Shown: in pieces, positions 41,985 through 47,384 of the stretch
Position numbering within the stretch: the stretch's first letter is position 1
How the letters are laid out: each line of letters begins with the position of its first letter
Source: a virus
Length of the DNA stretch: 47,384 bases
Reading direction: 5' to 3' (one strand)
Virus record (IMG/VR): IMGVR_UViG_3300046535_000545
Coordinates: 1 to 47,384 of that record
Translations under genes and position numbers: made by a program
Notes under the pieces: generated by a model
What the model was told of the DNA's origin: nothing
Database searches by the model: none
What the model saw: the letters and a program-made list of their open reading frames with translations, nothing else

Positions 41985-42859
41985 TATCTTATTTCCTTAT
42001 GGTTTTCACAGCCTTTAGCTATAAACTCTTTCGGAATATTTTGCCCGTACACTTCGCAAAACCATTCGGCGTTAGCTACCGGCTTGGCAGAAGCGCAAGA
42101 GCGGCAGTTAATTGCGTAGGGCTTATCGTTGTGGCACTGGCCCGCGAAGTCGCACATTTTGCAAGCATAGTAGGTAGGCGACTGCGACAGCTTTACCGGC
42201 GCTCTAGTGGCCTCTACAATGTCTGTTGCCTTACGTATGGCGTCCTCCGCAACGCGCGGGTCTAGCTGCACAATTTCGACGTGTAAATCATCGTCGTTTT
42301 TGTTCGTGCAGATATAGAGGGCGTATCTATAACCAAGCCCGGCTCCATAGACGCACATTTGCGTGTAATGCACTGGCTTTGCAATCTTAACGCCCTTTTC
42401 GCAAAGCTCCTTAAACTTCGCGCCGGTTCCGCTTGTCTTAAACTCCGAAAGCATTGGAGGAATAGCGAAAGGTATGTCTGCAAAGGCTAAATGGTTTTTG
42501 CCGTCCGTAGAGCCTCCGAAGTGCCCCGCAACGGCGCTAACCCGAAACTGTTTTCCGTTTTCGTCTACGTCGCGAACTTCAGCCCCTATGCCTCGCAAAT
42601 ATTCGTTAAATCTATGTTCCTCTAAATGGCCTCGCTGAAAGAGGCGTTGCATACGCCCGCTATGCACAACGTAGTGAACCCAACGGAACCCGTACCATAT
42701 GGCGCGGTTACATTCGCCGCCAACCATAGAGGCGCCCAAATGCGAGCGCGGCCCGTCATCATAGGCCCTAATGCAATAGGCTTCTATTTCGGTTTTGACG
42801 CGGTAGGTTAGGAGGTTGATTTGCTCGCGCGTTAATTCAGCTTCGGGTAGCATTTGCAA
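41984..42859 (-). CDS. Cas4/RecB-like Fe-S nuclease with extra zinc module
   Basis: 291 residues (TTG 42859, or ATG 42853). PD-(D/E)XK core: H78, D119 (STDG), E139 and K141 (EFK), Q167 (HYTQM). Iron-sulphur cysteines: C50 (GGEC) and C233, C236, C242 (CxxCx5C), the AddB/Cas4 arrangement. Extra tail with C252, C255, C268, C284 (GCENH) matches the 39660 protein. Exonuclease for recombination is likely. There is no Cas1/Cas2 nearby, so it is not part of a CRISPR system. Confidence 0.85.
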   Translation of the reverse strand: MQMLPEAELTREQINLLTYRVKTEIEAYCIRAYDDGPRSHLGASMVGGECNRAIWYGFRWVHYVVHSGRMQRLFQRGHLEEHRFNEYLRGIGAEVRDVDENGKQFRVSAVAGHFGGSTDGKNHLAFADIPFAIPPMLSEFKTSGTGAKFKELCEKGVKIAKPVHYTQMCVYGAGLGYRYALYICTNKNDDDLHVEIVQLDPRVAEDAIRKATDIVEATRAPVKLSQSPTYYACKMCDFAGQCHNDKPYAINCRSCASAKPVANAEWFCEVYGQNIPKEFIAKGCENHKEIR

Positions 42860-43007
42860 GCGCCTCTTTTAGCAGGCGTATTTTAGCCAGCCGGTTAATG
42901 GATAGTTTGCGCAATCGGCTATTCTTTTCGAGCAACGCCCATTGCGACAACTTAGCTAAGTGTAACTGTCGTCTAATTTGTGCAACGGTTAGCTCTTGGG
43001 TTTCCAT
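42837..43007 (-). CDS. Small basic hypothetical protein
   Basis: 56 residues. ATG 43007 overlaps the end of the previous (43204) gene and its stop overlaps the nuclease start. Arg/Lys/Leu-rich helices. Unknown. Confidence 0.5.
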   Translation of the reverse strand: METQELTVAQIRRQLHLAKLSQWALLEKNSRLRKLSINRLAKIRLLKEALANATRS

Positions 43008-43204
43008 AGCGTAAGCATACCTTCAATTATGGCGAGCGTTTCAGCTTCGCTCATGTTCGTATTCGCATAGCATGTTTTGCCATCATGGGCGAATATTACG
43101 ACGCCTATAGGCGTTTCAAAATCAGAGCCTAGCGTTTCCGCCGTTGCCTGTACTATTGTAGAAAGAACAGCGTCGGCGCTTGCTTGCTTTTTCTCTGGCG
43201 ACAT
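42989..43204 (-). CDS. Small hypothetical protein
   Basis: 71 residues. Helical first half, then a Gly-Val-Val-Ile strand and a helix ending KPKS. Unknown family. Confidence 0.55.
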   Translation of the reverse strand: MSPEKKQASADAVLSTIVQATAETLGSDFETPIGVVIFAHDGKTCYANTNMSEAETLAIIEGMLTLWKPKS

Positions 43205-43221
43205 TACGTTAACCCCGAAGC

Positions 43222-43247
43222 GGCCCGCCCTAAACTGTGGGCGGGCC
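43222..43247. terminator. Strong hairpin between leftward genes
   Basis: GGCCCGCCC (43222-43230) pairs with GGGCGGGCC (43239-43247), 8-base loop. No T-run on the minus strand, so either a weak terminator or an RNA processing site. The loop and right arm contain one copy of the repeated ACTGTGGGC word. Confidence 0.55.
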
Positions 43248-43264
43248 TAGTTCACGCGCCAGAC

Positions 43265-43651
43265 TTAGACAGCCGGGGCGGGTTCCGCAGCCGCAACGGG
43301 TTCAACCGGAGCGGGGGCAACAGCCGCAGTAAGGGCCGACGAATAGCCCGCAAGGTTAGTCGTAACGGTATCAAGCGCCGACGAAGCAGCCGCAAGGGCC
43401 GCAGTATCGGTATTAGCGGGCGAAGCAATCGCCGCCGCAACCTGTGCGCGCAAGTCGTTGATAAGCGACAAATCAGCGTCAAGCGCGGAAACGATGCCAG
43501 CAACCGCGCCACCAAGAGCAACCTGTTCGGCCTGCAAGGAAGCAACCGAAGCGTTAAGGGTTTCAATATCAGCCATAAGTCTAGTTACCTTTATGTTAAG
43601 AGCCAAGAGGCCCATTGTGGAGACGACATTGGAAAGATTACTATTAGACAT
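43265..43651 (-). CDS. Helical coiled-coil hypothetical protein
   Basis: 128 residues from ATG 43651 (AAAGGGCGG upstream). Leu/Ala/Val heptads about 1-105, then a Pro/Ala-rich tail. Unknown; could be a structural or regulatory scaffold. Confidence 0.6.
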   Translation of the reverse strand: MSNSNLSNVVSTMGLLALNIKVTRLMADIETLNASVASLQAEQVALGGAVAGIVSALDADLSLINDLRAQVAAAIASPANTDTAALAAASSALDTVTTNLAGYSSALTAAVAPAPVEPVAAAEPAPAV

Positions 43652-43676
43652 TTAACCGCCCTTTCCGCCGTAGCGG

Positions 43677-44057
43677 TTAAAACTGTTGGCGCGTTGCTAT
43701 TGATAAGCTAACGCGCGCCGTTCCTGCTTTCGTAATTCCAAGTTTGCGGGCCGCTCCAAAGGACAAGTCAATTTCGCGGCCTGTCGATTGCGCGGGGCCT
43801 CTGTCATTAACACGCACAATAACACAGTTATTGCGGATAGTGCACACGTTAACGCGAGTGCCGAAAGGCAAAGACCGATGCGCAGCCGTAAGCTCGTGCG
43901 GCCTAAATACTTCGCCGTTAGCTGTATGCTTTGCAAGTCTTTCGCCGTGGCCGTAGTATGATGCGAGAACACGCCCATGTTGCTTACTCTTTGCTTTAAC
44001 TGGTAGACTGTGGCAGACGATAACGCCCGCCACAGAAAGCAAGACTAAACGACGCAA
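43677..44057 (-). CDS. Exported RlpA-like double-psi beta-barrel protein
   Basis: 126 residues. N-terminal signal (about 1-22, hydrophobic, ending VKA). DPBB core: ASYYGHG, TANGEVF, AAHRSLPFGT with His60, and VNDRGP with Asp85, the residue pair used by lytic transglycosylases of the RlpA family. Would cut peptidoglycan glycans outside the cytoplasm. Unusual within a replication operon, so perhaps acts during entry or against superinfection. Confidence 0.85.
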   Translation of the reverse strand: MRRLVLLSVAGVIVCHSLPVKAKSKQHGRVLASYYGHGERLAKHTANGEVFRPHELTAAHRSLPFGTRVNVCTIRNNCVIVRVNDRGPAQSTGREIDLSFGAARKLGITKAGTARVSLSIATRQQF

Positions 44058-44774
44058 TTAGCGCGGCCCCCACGGCGGAGCGCCCGCGCCAGCCCCCGGA
44101 GCTTGCTGCCAAGCCGGAGGCGCTCCATTGATAGGAGGGGCAACCGGAGCGGCAGGCGCGGAAGGTTGAGCGCCCCAAGCCGGGGCCGCAGGCGCAACCG
44201 GGGCCTGTTCGGTAGGCTGCGGAGCGCCCCAAGCGGGGGCAGGGGCTACAGGCGCAACCGGAGCGCCCCAAGCCGGGGCCGCAGGCTGCGGAGGCTGAGC
44301 AATCGGAGGGGCCATAGGTGCGGGGGCCTGCGGAGCGGCGAACGCCGGGGGCGGGGCCTGTGTAGCCTTGCCCGGCTCATTTCCGCCCCCGTCAAACACA
44401 CGCTTAACTTCGGTATAACCGCCCGGCTCTTGGCCCTTCTGCAAACCTACTTCGATTTGCAGGCGAGCATTACGAAGCGCCGCAGCTTCGTTGTTAAAAT
44501 CAAGCTTGTAAACGCCGGTAGCGTGGCACAGGGCCGAAAGCTGGCGCTGTGCGATTTCGACGGCTTGCGCCGAAGTCGAAAACAGGTTGTAGCGGTTGAC
44601 GATAACGCCAGCTTGCGTCGTCAATTCAATGGCGAGATACCCGCCGGTATTGTCCTTGTTTGCCTTAATTTCCGTCTTGGAAATGTAGGCCGGGAACTTG
44701 CCCACGGGATGCGTAGGCGTCCCTTGTGTCGGGTCAAACTGTGTAGCATCGAAAGTGCCGTTAAAGCCGCTCAT
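44058..44774 (-). CDS. DUF669-like ssDNA-binding partner protein
   Basis: 238 residues. First about 125 carry the DUF669 pattern (YLAIELTTQAG, VNRYNLF, QLSALCHATGVY), known to sit beside Sak4-type ATPases. The rest is a Pro/Ala/Gly/Trp tail with repeated PAWGAP, resembling disordered tails of SSB proteins that recruit partners. GGAG precedes the ATG. Confidence 0.75.
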   Translation of the reverse strand: MSGFNGTFDATQFDPTQGTPTHPVGKFPAYISKTEIKANKDNTGGYLAIELTTQAGVIVNRYNLFSTSAQAVEIAQRQLSALCHATGVYKLDFNNEAAALRNARLQIEVGLQKGQEPGGYTEVKRVFDGGGNEPGKATQAPPPAFAAPQAPAPMAPPIAQPPQPAAPAWGAPVAPVAPAPAWGAPQPTEQAPVAPAAPAWGAQPSAPAAPVAPPINGAPPAWQQAPGAGAGAPPWGPR

Positions 44775-44814
44775 TTTGTGCGCTCCGAATTTGGGCCGCA
44801 GCCCTTGTTACCGC

Positions 44815-45492
44815 TTACGCGGCGATTTTGGCGAATATGCTAGCCAAATTTGCTTGCTCTAGCGGGTCAAGCGCCCCGCTTCTGTCCTTTGCAACGCTTT
44901 GATTATCAAGCTGCGTTTGTAAGGCGGGGTATTGCTTACCGTCTGCCCCTATGACGGAAATAAGCCGGAAAACTTCGTCAAAGAGATATGGGAGTGAAGG
45001 CCCCATTTTGGAGCCGGGCATGGAAGGCTGAAATAACATTCCGCCGTTAGCGTCGTCTCTGCTAAATTCCTCTTTGCAGGAAAAATAGACGTTACGGCCC
45101 GGCAAATCGCGAAAGTCTTTTACGATGCCTGTTAGCTCCGTTATTAGCGCCCCGTATGCTTGGCGCGGGTCTTTGGTTTTCGCCAATTCAGCCTTAAGCA
45201 CTACTTCGCCTATTTCCGTAATGCTGTCAAGGCATAACGTCTGAAATTGCCTTGCCTCATTCGACTTTTTCGCCCAATCGTAAACTTCGCGGAGCTTCGC
45301 CATTGTCGTAACTTCGATATATGGCAGATTGAGCTTGCGAAGGGATAAAAGGCCCCCTTCGGCTGAAAAGATAATAGGGCTAGGGGCCGTTGCACAAAGG
45401 CGGGTTTTGCCCGCCCCGGCCCTGCCATACGTCAAGACCTTTATTCCCTGCTTAGCAGATAGGCCATTCGTTGATTGAATTTGGATAGCCAT
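44815..45492 (-). CDS. Sak4-like RecA-fold ATPase
   Basis: 225 residues. Walker A GRAGAGKT (23-30), Walker B around FQTLCLDS (about 82-90). Length and the DUF669 neighbour fit Sak4/phage single-strand annealing ATPases. Promotes recombination of phage DNA. Confidence 0.9.
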   Translation of the reverse strand: MAIQIQSTNGLSAKQGIKVLTYGRAGAGKTRLCATAPSPIIFSAEGGLLSLRKLNLPYIEVTTMAKLREVYDWAKKSNEARQFQTLCLDSITEIGEVVLKAELAKTKDPRQAYGALITELTGIVKDFRDLPGRNVYFSCKEEFSRDDANGGMLFQPSMPGSKMGPSLPYLFDEVFRLISVIGADGKQYPALQTQLDNQSVAKDRSGALDPLEQANLASIFAKIAA

Positions 45493-45493
45493 A

Positions 45494-45721
45494 TCAATTC
45501 CAAACGATTGTTATAGTGCCAGACGCTAGGAGCGCGATAAGCGAAAGCGTAAACGACGCGAACGCCATAAACGCAAACACGCTGAAGTTGTTTGCAGATT
45601 GGTACGCATTGCGGAGCTTGACCAAATCGCCGCGTCTTACAGCTACAACCCCGACAACGCCACAATCGCTATCAATAAGCACGTTATCAAGCCGGGCTAG
45701 TTCGGGGGCTTTCATTGTCAT
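45494..45721 (-). CDS. Small membrane protein
   Basis: 75 residues. Acidic start, then a transmembrane helix about 47-70 (VFAFMAFASFTLSLIALLA). ATG 45721 overlaps the previous stop (ATGA). Unknown. Confidence 0.6.
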   Translation of the reverse strand: MTMKAPELARLDNVLIDSDCGVVGVVAVRRGDLVKLRNAYQSANNFSVFAFMAFASFTLSLIALLASGTITIVWN

Positions 45722-46038
45722 GCGCCCACGTTAACTTTGAGCCAATCGGGCACGGCAAACGCAACCGCCCCGGCTTCGTCGTAAAGATCATAAACGTAAG
45801 GCCGCAACGCGGGAAGCGCAAACGTCGCGATGTACTCCGCAGCCTTCGGCCTTGCGGCAGTCTTGCCTTCTGCATTGACAAAATCAATGCGCGGCTGTTG
45901 AGCCAACAAATTAGCCCGCTTGTTTATGCAGACGGTTAGCGCCGCTACCGTAAGGTCGCAACGCTTCGCGGCCCGGCTCAAATAGCCCGTATATGCAAGC
46001 TTTCCGTCTGCATGAATGTTAACAATCCGTTCCGACAT
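45718..46038 (-). CDS. Hypothetical protein
   Basis: 106 residues. An N-terminal helix-turn-helix-like stretch (SRAAKRCDLTVAALTVCINKRA) suggests DNA binding; the second half is beta-rich. GAAGG precedes the ATG. Unknown. Confidence 0.55.
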   Translation of the reverse strand: MSERIVNIHADGKLAYTGYLSRAAKRCDLTVAALTVCINKRANLLAQQPRIDFVNAEGKTAARPKAAEYIATFALPALRPYVYDLYDEAGAVAFAVPDWLKVNVGA

Positions 46039-46139
46039 TGCAAAAGCCTTCCGATTGAATTTTGTGGCAGTGAGGGGCTTACGCCTGCCCGCCCCTCTAG
46101 CCAGTCCGTTAGCGTTCGGGCAGGGGAACCCTAACGGGT

Positions 46140-46598
46140 TTACTTCTTAGCCTTCGGCTCTACCAATTCGAGCGTAGGCAAACCGGGCGAAGTTGTCAGA
46201 ACCGCGTCAATGATACGCTTGTACGGGCTGTCTGCCGAAAGAGACTTATATTCGGTTACGCTAAGCGTGGGTTTCCAAGAGACAAGACGCTCTGCAATAA
46301 ACGTTCCTTCGTTGCCCAACGTCTCAAGAACGCCAAGCGCCTTTTCCGTAGCGCCGTCTTTGTTATTCAGGTTATAATTGATCTTGCCTACGCCCTTGAG
46401 CTTGTAGCCCTGCCCAAGTTCGTAATTGTCCGTTCCGACTAAGCCAGCCGGAAACGTGATGGCGAACAGTTCGTTACGCAGAGCGGCTTCAGTTTCCTTA
46501 GCCGCTTCAAGCGCCTTTTTGCTTACCTGCCACATTGCGGTTAGCTGGCTAATAGCCGTATGACGGTCTGCAATAAGGTTGTTGGGTTGAGCGTTCAT
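46140..46598 (-). CDS. First gene of the leftward operon; conserved phage protein of unknown function
   Basis: 152 residues. Helical N-terminus, then NYELGQGYKLKGVGKINYNL, a pattern I associate with DUF7173-type phage proteins (from memory, not checked). It lies next to the Sak4 gene group and directly behind the leftward promoter, so it is an early protein. Confidence 0.65.
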   Translation of the reverse strand: MNAQPNNLIADRHTAISQLTAMWQVSKKALEAAKETEAALRNELFAITFPAGLVGTDNYELGQGYKLKGVGKINYNLNNKDGATEKALGVLETLGNEGTFIAERLVSWKPTLSVTEYKSLSADSPYKRIIDAVLTTSPGLPTLELVEPKAKK

Positions 46599-46630
46599 GT
46601 ACGTAATGCCTTAGCTCGTTTCGATGCACT

Positions 46631-46660
46631 CTTATATGCCGATTACGTTTCACCCGTCAA
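46631..46660 (-). promoter_or_regulatory. Leftward early promoter
   Basis: Minus strand: TTGACG (46660-46655), 18-bp spacer, TATAAG (46636-46631). Two operators lie just upstream. Likely drives 46598 down to about 38178. Confidence 0.75.
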
Positions 46661-46668
46661 GCGGCATT

Positions 46669-46703
46669 TTGCTAAAATTTTCGGGGCATTGCTAAAATTT
46701 TCG
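46669..46703. promoter_or_regulatory. Two operator-like repeats, 20 bp apart
   Basis: TTGCTAAAATTTTCG at 46669-46683 and again at 46689-46703. Centres differ by exactly 20 bp, about two helical turns, so bound proteins would sit on the same face. They lie between the two divergent promoters. Confidence 0.75.
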
Positions 46704-46704
46704 C

Positions 46705-46733
46705 TTGCCATGCGCGGCGGGGTACGCCTAGAA
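46705..46733 (+). promoter_or_regulatory. Rightward early promoter (probable)
   Basis: TTGCCA (46705-46710), 17-bp spacer, CTAGAA (46728-46733), or TAGAAC one base later. Precedes the regulator ATG 46762. Confidence 0.5.
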
Positions 46734-46761
46734 CGTGACAACCACAAACGGAAGCTTCGCA

Positions 46762-46995
46762 ATGAAAATTTTAGTACCTAGCAGCCGACTTGCCCCTATA
46801 ACGCAGGAACTTTTACGTAATAGGCCCCAAGGGCTTACGCTCGTTCAAATCGCCAAGGACACGGCTTTAACCCTTGCTTGGCTTCAATATTTTGTCTCTA
46901 CCCCTAAGCGCGACGCAGCCGCTAGCCGCGTTGAAACGCTTTACGAGTATCTTACAAAAACCAAGCTTGATTTGGTTCCGCCCTCCGGTTCGTAA
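46762..46995 (+). CDS. Cro-like helix-turn-helix regulator
   Basis: 77 residues from ATG 46762. The region TLVQIAKDTALTLAWLQYF with VETLYEYL matches compact phage Cro/repressor-type proteins (XRE-like). A third operator (GAAAATTTTAG, 46764-46774) covers its own start, pointing to autorepression. ATG 46762 chosen over an upstream in-frame codon because the start fits the promoter and the ribosome site ACGGAAG. Confidence 0.75.
   Translation: MKILVPSSRLAPITQELLRNRPQGLTLVQIAKDTALTLAWLQYFVSTPKRDAAASRVETLYEYLTKTKLDLVPPSGS
46764..46774. promoter_or_regulatory. Third operator-like site, inverted, over the regulator start codon
   Basis: GAAAATTTTAG is the reverse complement of the CTAAAATTTTC core at 46669 and 46689. 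Binding here would block translation or transcription of the regulator gene. Confidence 0.65.
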
Positions 46996-47040
46996 GCCTG
47001 CAAATCACGCACTTACGGAAAAGCCGGGGGCCAATGTTTA

Positions 47041-47384
47041 ATGCTCAATCTTGACGCTATACCCACAGAGCTAAAGGCGTTTCGCGCTTGGATTGTCTGG
47101 CGTTCCGTTACGGAGCCGGGCACTTTTAAGCCTACGAAAAAGCCTTACAATCCGCTAACCGGGCGCTTGTGCGACCCGACAGACCCTAGCCAATGGTCTA
47201 GCTTCGATATTGCCGCGCAAGTCGCAGCCCGGTATGACGGGCTAGGCTTCTGCCTATCTAGCGCAGACCCTTACACGGTGATTGACCTTGACAACCCTTC
47301 AAAGGATGCACAGGGCAACGCGCTAAGCGAGGATGAAACCCGCGACATAATAGCGCAGCACAACGAAGCGGTTTCACGCTTTGA
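47041..47384 (+). CDS. Primase-helicase, N-terminal part (continues at base 1)
   Basis: From ATG 47041: MLNLDAIPTELKAFRAWIVW..., with KKPYNPLTGR, a DPSQWSS motif, and DPYTVIDLDN reaching the repeated end. NrS-1-like primase head. GGGGG at 47025-47029 is a possible ribosome site, about 11 bases away. Together with 1-2135 the protein is about 783 residues. Confidence 0.85.
   Translation, partial: MLNLDAIPTELKAFRAWIVWRSVTEPGTFKPTKKPYNPLTGRLCDPTDPSQWSSFDIAAQVAARYDGLGFCLSSADPYTVIDLDNPSKDAQGNALSEDETRDIIAQHNEAVSRF
47258..47384. repeat. Terminal direct repeat, right copy (assembly overlap)
   Basis: Identical to 1-127. See the left copy. Confidence 0.95.

Noticed and set aside
41984-42859. CRISPR adaptation locus around a Cas4-like gene
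   Set aside because: No repeats, Cas1 or Cas2 anywhere in the window. The nuclease fits phage recombination instead.
44103-44843. 246-residue rightward frame
   Set aside because: Opposite the DUF669 gene; Arg/Ser/Gly low complexity caused by that gene's Pro/Ala-rich tail.
1-47384. Integrase, partition or lysogeny genes
   Set aside because: No tyrosine or serine recombinase signatures, no ParA-like protein and no attachment-site repeat seen. Lifestyle remains open.

Overview
The window is the complete genome of a tailed phage with a contractile tail (a myovirus), assembled as a circle. Its first 127 bases are identical to its last 127 (1-127 = 47258-47384). The unique circle is therefore about 47,257 bp, and the primase-helicase gene runs through the artificial ends. 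The host is most likely an alphaproteobacterium. The clues are an almost total absence of GANTC (three sites found by eye, where about 185 would be expected), the target of the alphaproteobacterial CcrM methylase, and a winged-helix protein whose style resembles alphaproteobacterial plasmid and phage proteins. The host call is inference. I found no integrase, partition genes, tRNA, rRNA, CRISPR array or insertion sequence.

Layout. (1) 46762-47384 and 1-2135, rightward: a small Cro-like regulator next to a divergent control region, then a NrS-1/DUF3987-type primase-helicase. (2) 2136-2340: an AT-rich stretch with nine A-tracts in 10-bp phase, the best origin candidate. (3) 2368-11130, rightward: about 25 small accessory genes. 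Several have their own sigma70-like promoter, TTGACA-17 bp-TA(A/G)GTT. Among them are a VRR-NUC nuclease, a LuxR-type helix-turn-helix protein, a foreign-looking coiled-coil gene and one opposed winged-helix gene. (4) 11307-20873: terminase, portal, scaffold, capsid, neck proteins and two fibre-like virion proteins. (5) 20886-33086: tail sheath, tube, frameshifted assembly chaperones, tape measure, and a baseplate and fibre block in the order spike-gp25-J-I-fibre-chaperone, the V-W-J-I-H-G order of phage P2. (6) 33111-34762: lysis cassette with an M15 peptidase endolysin, a small holin-like protein, an overlapping spanin pair and a further membrane coiled-coil protein.

(7) 34752-46598, all leftward: the replication and recombination operons. 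They encode a family A DNA polymerase, a clamp-like protein, an SF2 helicase, a Cas4/RecB-like Fe-S nuclease, a Sak4-like RecA-fold ATPase with a DUF669 partner, several small zinc-binding proteins and, unexpectedly, an exported RlpA-like protein. The leftward and rightward programmes diverge at 46600-46760. There two AAAATTTT-centred operators sit exactly 20 bp apart and a third overlaps the regulator's start codon.

The most informative signals beyond gene content are the GANTC avoidance, a 9-mer (ACTGTGGGC) present 12 times, the bent-DNA origin candidate, the three-operator switch, the A AAA AAC frameshift site in the tail chaperone gene, and a zinc module shared between the Cas4-like nuclease and a stand-alone protein.
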